The notes under the pieces: model-generated
What the model was told of the DNA's origin: nothing
Seen by the model: the letters and a program-made list of their open reading frames with translations, nothing else
The model's database searches: none
Assembly: GCF_900112525.1 (NCBI RefSeq)
Contig: NZ_FOMD01000002.1
Location: 434,001-498,000, forward strand
Length of the DNA stretch: 64,000 nucleotides
Direction: 5' to 3'
From: Klenkia taihuensis
GTDB lineage: Bacteria; Actinomycetota; Actinomycetes; Mycobacteriales; Geodermatophilaceae
Shown here: one piece after another, positions 51,821 to 60,195 of the stretch
How the letters are laid out: the number at the start of each line of letters is the position of its first letter
Position numbering within the stretch: the stretch's first letter is position 1
Program-made: the position numbers and the translations under genes

Positions 51821-52434
51821 TGCCGCAGGGACAGGTCACCGCGGTCCCGGTCGACGGGCTGACCACCAAGCAGCGCCGCAACCGGCCGCTGCTGGCGGTG
51901 CACACCGGGACGATGAAGGGCAAGTCCACCGCCGCGTTCGGGATGGCGCTGCGCGCGTGGAACCAGGGCTGGTCGATCGCGGTCTACCAGTTCGTCAAGA
52001 GCGCGAAGTGGAAGGTCGGCGAGGAGAACGTGCTGACCACCCTGGGCCGGGTGCACACCGAGACCGGTGAGGGCGGGCCGGTGGTCTGGCACAAGATGGG
52101 CTCGGGCTGGTCCTGGTCGCGCAAGCAGGGCGACGAGACCGACCACGCCGCCGACGCCGCCGAGGGCTGGGCCCAGATCAAGCGGGACCTCGCCGCGGAG
52201 GCGCACCGCTTCTACGTGCTCGACGAGTTCACCTACCCGATGAAGTGGGGCTGGGTCGACGTCGAGGACGTGGTCGAGACGATGCGCACCCGGCCGGGCA
52301 ACCAGCACGTGGTGATCACCGGGCGCGACGCCCACCCGGCGCTGGTCGAGGCGGCGGACCTGGTCGTGGAGATGACCAAGGTCAAGCACCCGATGGACGC
52401 CGGCCAGAAGGGCCAGCGGGGCATCGAGTGGTGA
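51820..52434 (+). CDS. cobO: cob(I)yrinic acid a,c-diamide adenosyltransferase CobO
   Basis: 204 residues, CobA/CobO/BtuR type. It transfers the adenosyl group of ATP to cob(I)yrinate. The reversed P-loop GTMKGKSTAAFGMALRAW and the Walker B-like VLDEFTYPMKWGWVD are present, as is the C-terminal MTKVKHPMDAGQKGQRGIEW. The first ~25 residues cover the corrin. The ATG shares a base with the chelatase stop, and its own stop overlaps cobB by GTGA. Confidence 0.96.
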   Translation: MPQGQVTAVPVDGLTTKQRRNRPLLAVHTGTMKGKSTAAFGMALRAWNQGWSIAVYQFVKSAKWKVGEENVLTTLGRVHTETGEGGPVVWHKMGSGWSWSRKQGDETDHAADAAEGWAQIKRDLAAEAHRFYVLDEFTYPMKWGWVDVEDVVETMRTRPGNQHVVITGRDAHPALVEAADLVVEMTKVKHPMDAGQKGQRGIEW

Positions 52435-53801
52435 GCATCCCGCGCGTCGTGCTGGCCGCGCCGTCGTCGAGCGCGGGCAAGACGTCGATCGCCACCGGGC
52501 TGATCGCCGCGCTCACCGACCGCGGGCTGGCGGTCTCCCCGCACAAGGTGGGCCCGGACTACATCGACCCGGGCTACCACTCGCTGGCCGCCGGGCGCCC
52601 GGGCCGCAACCTCGACAACTGGCTGGTCGGCGAGGAACGGATCGCGCCGCTGTTCCTGCACGGCGCCCGCGGCGCCGACGTCGCCGTGGTCGAGGGCGTG
52701 ATGGGCCTGTTCGACGGCGCCAGCCACCCCTCGGTCGAGCCCGGCTTCGGGTCCACCGCGCACGTGGCCACCCAGCTGCGGGCGCCGGTGGTCCTGGTGG
52801 TCGACGCCTCCGCGCAGGCCCGGAGCGTCGCCGCCGTCGTGCACGGGTTCGCCACCTTCGACCCCACCGTGCGGCTGGGCGGGGTGGTCCTCAACCGGGT
52901 CGGGTCCGACCGGCACGAGGCGATCCTGCGCGAGGCGCTGGGGTCGGCGGGGGTGCCGGTGCTGGGCGCGGTCCGCCGGATCGCCGACCTGGAGACGCCG
53001 TCCCGCCACCTCGGGCTGGTGCCCGCCGCCGAGCGGTCGGCCGAGGCGGTGCGCACCGTGCGCGCGCTGGGCGCCGTCGTCGGCTCGTCCGTCGACCTGG
53101 ACGCCGTCCTGCGGCTGGCCCGCAGCGCCCCCGACCTGGACGCGCAGCCGTGGGACCCGGCCGCGGAGGTCGAGCGGGTCGAGGGCCGGCCGGTGGTCGC
53201 CGTCGCCGGGGGACCCGCGTTCACCTTCGGCTACGCCGAGACCGCCGAGCTGCTGGCCGCCGCGGGCGCCGACGTCGTCACCGTGGACCCGCTGCGCGAC
53301 TCCGCGCTGCCCGCCGGCACCGCGGGCCTGGTGGTCGGCGGGGGCTTCCCCGAGGTGCACGCGTCGGCGCTGGCGGCCAACGTCGGGCTGCGGACGGCGA
53401 TCGCCGAGCTCGCGGCCTCGGGGGCGCCGGTCGCGGCCGAGTGCGCCGGGCTGCTCTACCTGGCCGGCGCGCTGGACGGCGAGCCGATGTGCGGGGTCCT
53501 CGACGCGCAGGCGGCGATGCACCCGCGGCTGACGCTGGGCTACCGCGCCGCGGTGGCGATGACCGACAGCGTGCTGGCCCCCGCGGGCACCCGGGTGCGC
53601 GGGCACGAGTTCCACCGCACCCGCACCTCCCCCGGCGCCGGGCCGACGCCGGCGTGGCAGTGGAGCGCCGACGGGCCGGAGGGGTTCGTGCAGGGCGGGG
53701 TGCACGCCTCCTACCTGCACCTGAACTGGGCCGGGTCGCCGCAGATGGCTTCGCGCTTCGTCGCCGCCGCGGCCCGGGCGCGTGCCGGGGTGCCCTCGTG
53801 A
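52431..53801 (+). CDS. cobB: hydrogenobyrinate/cobyrinate a,c-diamide synthase CobB
   Basis: 456 residues. It amidates carboxylates a and c with glutamine and ATP. The N-domain has APSSSAGKTSIATGLIAAL, VGPDYIDPGYHS and VEGVMGLFDGAS. The C-terminal GATase carries the Cys in AAECAGLLYLAGAL, and RGHEFHRT holds a conserved His. GTG start overlaps cobO; the stop overlaps the cobE start by GTGA. Confidence 0.95.
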   Translation: MSIPRVVLAAPSSSAGKTSIATGLIAALTDRGLAVSPHKVGPDYIDPGYHSLAAGRPGRNLDNWLVGEERIAPLFLHGARGADVAVVEGVMGLFDGASHPSVEPGFGSTAHVATQLRAPVVLVVDASAQARSVAAVVHGFATFDPTVRLGGVVLNRVGSDRHEAILREALGSAGVPVLGAVRRIADLETPSRHLGLVPAAERSAEAVRTVRALGAVVGSSVDLDAVLRLARSAPDLDAQPWDPAAEVERVEGRPVVAVAGGPAFTFGYAETAELLAAAGADVVTVDPLRDSALPAGTAGLVVGGGFPEVHASALAANVGLRTAIAELAASGAPVAAECAGLLYLAGALDGEPMCGVLDAQAAMHPRLTLGYRAAVAMTDSVLAPAGTRVRGHEFHRTRTSPGAGPTPAWQWSADGPEGFVQGGVHASYLHLNWAGSPQMASRFVAAAARARAGVPS

Positions 53802-54253
53802 CCGCGCAGCCTGGATCAGGGGACCTGATCGACGTCCGTCCTCCTGCACCAGATCTGGTGCAGGAGGACGGAGTTCGACCAACCTCCCTGATCAACGCTG
53901 AGCAGGAGGTCGTGGTCGGGGTCGGGGCGCGGCCGGGGGTGAGCGCCGACCTCGTGCTGGCCGCCGTCGACGCCGTGCTGCCGGCCGGCGCCCGGGTGCG
54001 GGCGCTGGCCACCGTGGACCGGCGCGCGGCCGAGCCCGGGGTGCGCGACGCCGCCGCCGCGCGGGGCTGGCCGCTGGTCGCGTTCCCGGTCGAGGCGCTC
54101 GCCGCGGTCCCCGTGCCGTCGGTCTCGGCCCGGGTCGCCGCCGCGCTGGGCACGCCCTCGGTCGCCGAGGCCGCCGCGCTCGCCGACGGCGGCCGGCTGG
54201 TGGTGCCCAAGACCGTCCGCGGTCCGGTCACCGTGGCCGTCGCGGCGCCGTGA
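53798..54253 (+). CDS. cobE: cobalamin biosynthesis protein CobE (CbiG C-terminal domain) with a repeat-derived N-terminus
   Basis: 151 residues. From about residue 39 on it is a CobE/CbiG-C domain: VVGVGARPGVSADLVLAAVD, AGARVRALATVDRRAAEPGV, ARGWPLVAFPVEAL and VAEAAALADGGRLVVPKTV. CobE is needed in aerobic B12 synthesis but its step is unclear; it may assist at the CobJ/CobM stage. Residues 6-32 (GSGDLIDVRPPAPDL and onward) are the translation of palindromic repeat copy B. The GTG at 53798 overlaps the cobB stop; an in-frame GTG at 53912 lies past the repeat but only 2 bases from AGGAGG. Confidence 0.82.
   Translation: MTAQPGSGDLIDVRPPAPDLVQEDGVRPTSLINAEQEVVVGVGARPGVSADLVLAAVDAVLPAGARVRALATVDRRAAEPGVRDAAAARGWPLVAFPVEALAAVPVPSVSARVAAALGTPSVAEAAALADGGRLVVPKTVRGPVTVAVAAP
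53814..53893. repeat. palindromic repeat, copy B, read in frame inside cobE
   Basis: An 80-base element with a perfect 38-base palindrome at its core (53835-53872, centred on AGATCT, arms TCCGTCCTCCTGCACCAGA). The outer parts, GATCAGG...CTGATCGACG and GTTCGACC...CTGATC, also mirror each other loosely. It closely matches copy A at 35432-35515. It falls after the fifth codon of cobE and keeps the frame open. Confidence 0.88.
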
Positions 54254-55254
54254 CCACGGACCTGCACCACCACGGGGACGTCGAGGCCACCCCCGGCCTG
54301 GTCGACCTCGCGGTCAACGTGCGCGCCGACGCGCCCCCCGCGTGGCTGCGCGAGGTGCTGCACGCCGCGGTGGACGGCAGCGCGGCCTACCCCGACCCCA
54401 CCCGCGCCCGGGCCGCCGTCGCCGCCGCGCACGGCCGGCCGGTCGAGGAGGTGCTGCTCACCGCCGGCGCCGCGGAGACGTTCACCCTGGTTGCCCGGGC
54501 CCTGCGGCCCGCGCACGCGGTCGTGGTCCACCCGTCCTTCACCGAGCCCGAGGCGGCGCTGCGCGCGCACGGCCACGCGGTGCACCGGCACCTGCTCGTG
54601 CCGCCGTCCTACCGGCTCACCCCGCCGCCCGAGGACGCCGACCTGGTGGTGCTGGGCAACCCGACCAACCCGACCTCGGTGCTGCACCCCGCCGCCGACG
54701 TCGCCGCGCTGTGCCGGCCCGGCCGCACCGTGGTGCTCGACGAGGCCTTCGCCGACACCGACCCCGGCGAGCCGCAGTCGCTGGCCGCCCGCCGCGACCT
54801 GCCGGGCCTGCTGGTGGTGCGCAGCCTGACCAAGACCTGGGGGCTGGCGGGCCTGCGGGTCGGCTACGCCCTGGGCCCCGCCGACCTGGTCGCCGCGCTG
54901 GCCGCCGCCCAGCCGCACTGGCCGGTCTCCACCCCGGCGCTGGCCGCGCTGGAGGCCTGCGCGGGCGCGGACACGACCGGCTGGGCCCACGAGCTCGCCG
55001 CCGACCGGGCCGCCCTGCTGGGCCTGCTCCCCCCCGGGGTCACCCCCGTGGGCACCCCGGCGTCGTCGTTCGTGCTGCTGCGGGTGCCCGGCGCCGAGGC
55101 GGTCCGGCTGCGGCTGCGCGAGGCCGGGTTCGCCGTCCGCCGCGGCGACACCTTCCCCGGGCTGGACCCGGACCACCTGCGGGTCGCCGTCCGCGACCCG
55201 GCGACCTCCGCCGCCTTCGCCGCGGCCCTGGCTGCGATCCTGGAGCGACCATGA
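54250..55254 (+). CDS. cobC: Rv2231c-type PLP-dependent aminotransferase-fold protein CobC
   Basis: 334 residues, fold-type I PLP enzyme close to histidinol-phosphate aminotransferase and to threonine-phosphate decarboxylase (CobC/CobD). Evidence: LTAGAAETFTLVARAL, the pyridine-ring motif VVLGNPTNPTSVLHP, VVLDEAFADTDPGE and the PLP Lys in VRSLTKTWGLAGLRVGY. It likely makes the (R)-1-aminopropan-2-ol phosphate used by CobD. The GTG start overlaps cobE and the stop overlaps cobT. Confidence 0.88.
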   Translation: MTTDLHHHGDVEATPGLVDLAVNVRADAPPAWLREVLHAAVDGSAAYPDPTRARAAVAAAHGRPVEEVLLTAGAAETFTLVARALRPAHAVVVHPSFTEPEAALRAHGHAVHRHLLVPPSYRLTPPPEDADLVVLGNPTNPTSVLHPAADVAALCRPGRTVVLDEAFADTDPGEPQSLAARRDLPGLLVVRSLTKTWGLAGLRVGYALGPADLVAALAAAQPHWPVSTPALAALEACAGADTTGWAHELAADRAALLGLLPPGVTPVGTPASSFVLLRVPGAEAVRLRLREAGFAVRRGDTFPGLDPDHLRVAVRDPATSAAFAAALAAILERP

Positions 55255-56303
55255 CCCTGCTGGACCAGACCGTCGCCGCGATCACCCCGCGCGACCACGC
55301 CGCCGAGCACGCCGCCCGCGAGCGGCTGGACCGGATGACCAAGCCGCCGGGCTCCCTCGGCGTCCTGGAGGACGTCGCCGCGCAGCTGGCCGGCACCGCC
55401 GGGGCCTGCCCGCCGCCGCTGCCGGTCCCCGCCGCCGTCGCGGTGTTCGCCGGCGACCACGGCGTGCACGCCCAGGGCGTCACCCCGTGGCCGCAGGAGG
55501 TCACCGCGCAGATGGTGGCCAACTTCGCCGCAGGCGGCGCCGTGGTCAACGCGTTCGCCGCGCAGCTGGGCGCCGACGTCGTCGTGGTCGACGTGGGGGT
55601 GGCGTCGCCGTCCGCGCCCGCCCCCGGGTTCCTCGACCGCAACGTCCGGCGCGGCACCGCCGACCTCGCCGAGGGGCCCGCCATGACCCTCGACGAGGCC
55701 CGCCGGGCCGTGGAGGTCGGCATCGGGGTGGCCGCGGAGCTCGCCGCCGACCACGGCTGCCTGGTCACCGGCGACATGGGCATCACCAACACCACCGCCT
55801 CGGCCGCGCTGGTCTGCGCGTTCACCGGTGCCGCCCCCGCCGAGGCCACCGGCCGCGGCACCGGCGTCGACGACCCCACGCTGGCCCGCAAGGTCGCCGT
55901 CGTCGAGCGCGCGCTGGCCCGGCTGGACGGCGGGCGCGACCCGCTCACCGTGCTGGCGGAGGTCGGCGGGCTGGAGCACGCCGCGCTGGCCGGCTTCGTG
56001 CTGGGCGCCGCGGCCGCGCGGGTGCCGGTGGTGCTCGACGGCGTCATCGCCGGGTCCGCCGCGCTGGTGGCGGCGGCGCTGTGCCCGGCCGCGGTGGAGC
56101 ACGCGCTGGCCGGTCACGTGTCCGCCGAGCCCGGCCACGCCCTCGCGCTGCGGCACCTGGGCCTGCGCCCGCTCCTGGGGCTCGACCTGCGCCTGGGCGA
56201 AGGCACCGGCGCGCTGCTGGCCTCGCCGCTGGTCGCCGCGGCCGCCCGCGCGCTGGCCGACGTCGCCACCTTCGACTCCGCCGGCGTCACCGAGAAGTCC
56301 TGA
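55251..56303 (+). CDS. cobT: nicotinate-nucleotide-dimethylbenzimidazole phosphoribosyltransferase
   Basis: 350 residues, full length. CobT (CobU in Pseudomonas) makes alpha-ribazole-5'-phosphate from dimethylbenzimidazole and nicotinate mononucleotide. FAGDHGVHAQGVTPWPQEVT and TGDMGITNTTASAALV are typical, and the proposed general base Glu lies in LRLGEGTGALLA near the C-terminus. It is fed by an external or BluB-made base; bluB is not seen. The stop joins the cobA start by TGATG. Confidence 0.95.
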   Translation: MTLLDQTVAAITPRDHAAEHAARERLDRMTKPPGSLGVLEDVAAQLAGTAGACPPPLPVPAAVAVFAGDHGVHAQGVTPWPQEVTAQMVANFAAGGAVVNAFAAQLGADVVVVDVGVASPSAPAPGFLDRNVRRGTADLAEGPAMTLDEARRAVEVGIGVAAELAADHGCLVTGDMGITNTTASAALVCAFTGAAPAEATGRGTGVDDPTLARKVAVVERALARLDGGRDPLTVLAEVGGLEHAALAGFVLGAAAARVPVVLDGVIAGSAALVAAALCPAAVEHALAGHVSAEPGHALALRHLGLRPLLGLDLRLGEGTGALLASPLVAAAARALADVATFDSAGVTEKS

Positions 56304-57538
56304 TGCCCGCCACCCCCGTCGACCCGGCGACCGGGTCGGTCTACCCGGTGGGCCTGCGGCTCACCGGCAAGCGCGTCGTGGTCGTCGGCGGCGGCCAGGT
56401 CGCCCACCGCCGGGTGGCCGGGCTGCTGGACGCCCGCGCCGTCGTCACCGTGGTCAGCCCGGAGCTCACCCCCGCCCTCGAGGCGCTGGTCGAGCCCGGC
56501 TCGGTCACCTGGGAGCGGCGCCGGTACGCCGACGGCGACCTCGCCGACGCCTGGTACGCCGTCGCCGCCACCGACGACCCCGACGTCAACGCCGCGGTCA
56601 CCGCCGAGGCGGAGTCCCGCCGGATCTTCTGCGCCCGCGCCGACGACCGCTCCCGGTCCAGCGTCTGGACCCCGGCGGTCGGCCGGGTCGGCGACGTCGT
56701 GGTGAGCGTGCACGGGGGCGGCGACCCCCAGCGCGCCGTCGGCATCCGGGACGCCGTGCTGGCCGGGCTGACCGACGGGACGGTGGCCGACACGGTCTCC
56801 CGGCCGCGGGACGGGCAGGGCAGCGTCGTGCTGGTCGGCGGCGGCCCCGGTGACCCCGGCCTGATGACCGTGCGCGGCCGGCAGGCGCTGGCCACCGCCG
56901 ACGTCGTGCTCGCCGACCACCTGGCACCGCAGTCGCTGCTGGCCTCGCTGCCGCCGCACGTCGAGGTCGTCGACGCCTCGAAGCTGCCCCGCGGCCGGTC
57001 GATGGCCCAGGAGCAGATCAACGCGCTGCTGGTGGAGCACGCCCGGGCCGGCAAGCGGGTGGTCCGGCTCAAGGGCGGCGACCCGTTCGTCTTCGGCCGC
57101 GGCTTCGAGGAGCTCGAGGCCTGCGCCGCCGCCGGGGTGCCCGTCGAGGTGGTGCCCGGGGTGACCAGCGCGATCGGCGTCCCCGGCCTGGCCGGCGTCC
57201 CGGTGACCCACCGCGGGATGACCCACGAGTTCGTCGTGGTCTCCGGGCACGTGCCGCCCGACCACCCCGCGTCGCTGGTCGACTGGGCCGCGCTGGGCCG
57301 GCTCCGGGGCACGCTGGTGGTGCTCATGGGCGTGGAGACCGCACCGGCCATCGCCGCCGCGCTGGTCGAGCACGGCCGCGCCGCCGACACCCCGGTCGCC
57401 GTGGTCGTCGACGGCGCGAGCCCGGCCCAGCGGCTGTACCGGACCACGCTGGCCGGCCTGGGCGCGACCATCGCCGAGGAAGGCGTCCGCCCGCCCGCCG
57501 TCTGGGTGGTCGGCGACGTCGTCGGCCTGGGTGCCTAG
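56303..57538 (+). CDS. cobA: uroporphyrinogen-III C-methyltransferase with N-terminal SirC/CysG dehydrogenase domain
   Basis: 411 residues. Residues 15-150 are a precorrin-2 dehydrogenase-like domain with the NAD motif VVVVGGGQVAHRRV. Residues 170-410 are SUMT: VGGGPGDPGLMTVRGRQALA, RLKGGDPFVFGRGFEEL, VPGVTSAIGVPGLAGVPVTH. SUMT makes precorrin-2 for B12 and sirohaem; the N-domain would oxidise it to sirohydrochlorin. No C-terminal extra domain is seen. It is the last gene in the chelatase-cobOBECT operon; its end overlaps the convergent sortase gene by 4 bases. Confidence 0.93.
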   Translation: MPATPVDPATGSVYPVGLRLTGKRVVVVGGGQVAHRRVAGLLDARAVVTVVSPELTPALEALVEPGSVTWERRRYADGDLADAWYAVAATDDPDVNAAVTAEAESRRIFCARADDRSRSSVWTPAVGRVGDVVVSVHGGGDPQRAVGIRDAVLAGLTDGTVADTVSRPRDGQGSVVLVGGGPGDPGLMTVRGRQALATADVVLADHLAPQSLLASLPPHVEVVDASKLPRGRSMAQEQINALLVEHARAGKRVVRLKGGDPFVFGRGFEELEACAAAGVPVEVVPGVTSAIGVPGLAGVPVTHRGMTHEFVVVSGHVPPDHPASLVDWAALGRLRGTLVVLMGVETAPAIAAALVEHGRAADTPVAVVVDGASPAQRLYRTTLAGLGATIAEEGVRPPAVWVVGDVVGLGA

Positions 57539-58158
57539 GCCACCGAGGCGAAGACCACCACGTTCTCCTCGCTCGCACCGGCCGAGGAGTCGTACTCCCC
57601 GCCGCAGGTGACCAGCGCGACGTCGGCGCCCTCGGGGTGGCCGTTCAGCGCGTCGGACAGGTCGGAGGTCGACTTGTCCAGGCCGGTCAGCGGCGCCTCG
57701 ATCACCTGCAGCTGCAGCTCGGTGCCGTCGGCCGAGGTGAGGACGACGGGGTCGCCCACCTGCAGCTCGGCGAGCCGGTCGAACACGCCCGGGTCGTCAC
57801 CGGGGACGTCGTGCCCGAGCACCACCGCCATCTGCCCCGAGCCCGGTTCGGGCCCGTCGGACCACCAGGACGTCACCGCCATGTCCTCGGGCACGCCGTA
57901 GCCGGCGACCTGCTGGCCGGTGAACGGGTTGGTGTACTCGACCGTGCCCCGCTGCTCGACCGGCGCCTGCACGCCGATGGAGGGCACGCTCAGCGCAGCC
58001 GGGACCAGCGGCACCTCGGCCGCCGACGTGGCGGGCACCGCCGGGGTGTCGTCGCGGCCGTAGCCGTACCACCAGCCGCCGGCCAGCAGGGTGACCAGGA
58101 CCAGCAGGACGACCAGGCCGGACGACGACCCGGCGGCGCGGTCAGCCGGCGACGCCAC
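57535..58158 (-). CDS. class F sortase
   Basis: 207 residues. One N-terminal span (GLVVLLVLVTLLAGGWWYGY) anchors it outside the cell. The sortase core has LSVPSIGVQAPVEQRGTV, the catalytic His in MAVVLGHDVPGDD and Cys in ALVTCGGEYDSS. The end reads EENVVVFA; I do not see a clear catalytic Arg where sortases have it. Class F sortases are actinobacterial and poorly known. GTG start overlaps the end of the secreted protein gene by 17 bases, so the two are co-expressed. Possible substrates include that neighbour. Confidence 0.87.
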   Translation of the reverse strand: MASPADRAAGSSSGLVVLLVLVTLLAGGWWYGYGRDDTPAVPATSAAEVPLVPAALSVPSIGVQAPVEQRGTVEYTNPFTGQQVAGYGVPEDMAVTSWWSDGPEPGSGQMAVVLGHDVPGDDPGVFDRLAELQVGDPVVLTSADGTELQLQVIEAPLTGLDKSTSDLSDALNGHPEGADVALVTCGGEYDSSAGASEENVVVFASVA

Positions 58159-58987
58159 GGCGGGCCCGCAGCCACAGCGCGCCGCCCCCGCTCGCGGCGA
58201 CCAGCGCACCCAGGCCGATGAGCCCGGCCGGGGAGGAGTCGTCGGACGGGGCACCGCCGGTCGGCGCGTAGCCGGGGTAGGCCACGGCCTGGGTCGGCGC
58301 GGCGCTGGTCGTGACCGCCGGGGCGCTGGACACCGGAGCCGTCGAGGGCGGCGGCGTGGTGGTGGTCGGCGCCGCGGGGGCCGGGGTCGGGATCAGCGCG
58401 GCCAGGCAGTCGACGAAGTCCAGGACCACCTGCACGGTCTTCGTGACGCCGTCGACGACGACCTGGACGGCCATGGTCAGCGACTCCTGGCCGTTCTCGA
58501 ACAGGTCGGCCAGCTGCTCGGGGCTCAGGTCGAGCAGGTCCAGCAGCTGGGCCTGGGTGACCGGGATCGTCGTGGTCGCCTCGCCGCCCTCGACAGGTGC
58601 CGTGCTGGTACCGCCGCCCAGCAGACCAATGAGGGCCTCGGTCAGCCCGGTCGCCAGGCCCGTCACCGACACCTGGATGCCGGTGACCAGCCCCTGCACG
58701 CAGGCCGCCCCGCCCGAGATGATCTCCGTCGGGTCCGGGGTCGACCCACCGCCGGGGGCGCCCGGGATGCTGGGCAGGCCACCGGGGAAGCCGGGGACGA
58801 CCGAGGACGGCGCGCTCGACCCCGAACTGCCGGAACCGGGCACCAGGCTGCCGATCACCGGGACGTCGGAGAGCGGGTTGTCCTCCGCGGAGGCGACGGC
58901 CGGGGTGCCGAGGACGGCGACGGCGGCGATCGCGCCGGTGGCGAGCAGCCGCCGGCCGGTGCGGCGGGACAGGTGGAGCTGGGGCAC
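58142..58987 (-). CDS. secreted protein, probable sortase partner
   Basis: 281 residues. A signal peptide (RRTGRRLLATGAIAAVAVLG, then TPAVASAED) leads into a Ser/Gly/Pro-rich stretch, a helical domain (residues ~85-190: GGAACVQGLVTGIQVSVTGL, LLDLLDLSPEQLADLFENGQ and VQVVLDFVDCLAAL with two Cys), a Thr/Pro-rich spacer and an anchor-like C-terminus: YAPTG, a hydrophobic span and WLRARRG. That resembles a sorting signal with an atypical motif. GTG start has GGAGG nine bases upstream. No known family. Confidence 0.75.
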   Translation of the reverse strand: MPQLHLSRRTGRRLLATGAIAAVAVLGTPAVASAEDNPLSDVPVIGSLVPGSGSSGSSAPSSVVPGFPGGLPSIPGAPGGGSTPDPTEIISGGAACVQGLVTGIQVSVTGLATGLTEALIGLLGGGTSTAPVEGGEATTTIPVTQAQLLDLLDLSPEQLADLFENGQESLTMAVQVVVDGVTKTVQVVLDFVDCLAALIPTPAPAAPTTTTPPPSTAPVSSAPAVTTSAAPTQAVAYPGYAPTGGAPSDDSSPAGLIGLGALVAASGGGALWLRARRGVAG

Positions 58988-59150
58988 GGCGGCGACCTCC
59001 GTTGGTCGTGCTGGCGGGAGCGGGTGACCGGACAACGACACCCGTGACGGGAGGTTACGGGTAGGCGTGACGGACCGTTCCCGGCTCGACCGGACGGCTA
59101 TGGTCGGAGGGGCACGCCGTCGCCGGGTGTGCTCGAGGCGGAGGTGCCCC

Positions 59151-59726
59151 GTGGAGTTCGTGCTCACCCTGGTCGTGGTGCTGGCGGTCCTCGCCGGCCT
59201 GGTCACCACGGTGCTGGTGCTGGCCACCCGGCGCGCGGTGCGCGCCGTGCAGGGCAGCCGGGCGGTGCGGCACGGCCGCGAGCTGTCGCAGTTCGCCGGC
59301 ACCGCGGTCGCCGTCGTCCGCAACCCCGCCCGGGCCGACCGCACCGCCGCCGCGCTGGCCGCCCGGCTCACCGCCGCGTCGATGACCCTGCAGCGCGAGG
59401 TCGACGCGGCCCGCCGGGCCGGGGTGCACCTGGGCGAGGTGCCCGACGTGCTGCCCCAGCTCGTCGGCGAGGGATCGGCGCTGTCGCGGGCGCTGCGCGC
59501 CGAGGTGCGCGCGCCGTCGGCCCAGGGCCCGCGGCTGGCCGACGCCGCCCGGGCCCACCTGGCGGCGGTCGGCGAGGTGACCGCCGCGGTGCGGGCCAGC
59601 GCCGCGCTGCCGGCCGCGCACGGGTCCGTCGCCGCCGAGGCGTCGCGGGTCGCGGCCGGTCTGCAGTGCTACAGCGACGCCTACCTGGAGATCGTCGAGC
59701 GCGATCCCTCACGACGCACCGGCTGA
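59151..59726 (+). CDS. hypothetical single-span protein with helical cytosolic part
   Basis: 191 residues. One span at the N-terminus (VEFVLTLVVVLAVLAGLVTT, then VLVLATRR) and a long Ala-, Arg- and Val-rich helical, possibly coiled-coil, region with no domain I recognise. GTG start with GAGGTG seven bases upstream. Upstream in-frame residues are basic low complexity. It lies between the sortase partner (divergent) and the lower-GC orphan gene, 5 bases away on the same strand. Confidence 0.65.
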   Translation: MEFVLTLVVVLAVLAGLVTTVLVLATRRAVRAVQGSRAVRHGRELSQFAGTAVAVVRNPARADRTAAALAARLTAASMTLQREVDAARRAGVHLGEVPDVLPQLVGEGSALSRALRAEVRAPSAQGPRLADAARAHLAAVGEVTAAVRASAALPAAHGSVAAEASRVAAGLQCYSDAYLEIVERDPSRRTG

Positions 59727-59730
59727 TCCC

Positions 59731-60195
59731 ATGGGGCAGGAGCTTCTTGCAGCCTCGACGATCACCGCGCGGCGCCTACTGGTCGAGCCCGTCGAGGTCG
59801 ATGTGCGTGCCTACCCCTATGACTGCCACAGATGCGGAGCACCCCAGATCGTGCCCGCTGTATTGAACCGGACCGAACAGTTCGACCCGTTCAGCGTTTT
59901 CGACGCTGCGGAGGGGCACCTTGCCTCGGTGGTTGCTGAACTGCTTGCCATCGGTTTTCATCCCGCTGCGAGCTCCATCCGCGTACGCCGCAGCGCCGGA
60001 TCGCAGTCCTCGTACCTGTCACACGGGTGCCAGACGTGCGATGCGCTGTTCGGGGCCTTCTACCTCCACGACCAGTTTTCGGATCATGCAGTCCAGCAGG
60101 ACTTCCATCAGCTACCTCTCGTGATGAGGACCTCGATGACGGAACTCGACTGGGTGCTGACCGAGGTCGTGCACAACAACTCCGGCCTGCGCTGA
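59731..60195 (+). CDS. orphan protein with two CxxC pairs, lower-GC gene
   Basis: 154 residues. It has no family I recognise. CHRCG at residues 32-36 and CQTC near residue 101 suggest a zinc-ribbon-like fold. No signal or span. Codon use differs from its neighbours: many A- or T-ending codons (GCA, TAT, TTT, CTT, TGT), and hand counts of six lines give about 62% GC where the neighbours are in the mid-70s. This suggests recent transfer. ATG at 59731, 5 bases after the previous stop; a weak GGGGCAGGAG lies within the gene, so its start has no clear ribosome site. Confidence 0.7.
   Translation: MGQELLAASTITARRLLVEPVEVDVRAYPYDCHRCGAPQIVPAVLNRTEQFDPFSVFDAAEGHLASVVAELLAIGFHPAASSIRVRRSAGSQSSYLSHGCQTCDALFGAFYLHDQFSDHAVQQDFHQLPLVMRTSMTELDWVLTEVVHNNSGLR

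Noticed and set aside
53902-53914. cobE starting at GTG 53912 after the repeat
   Set aside because: AGGAGG lies only about 2 bases from that GTG, while the upstream GTG overlaps the cobB stop as in the rest of the operon; kept as an alternative only.
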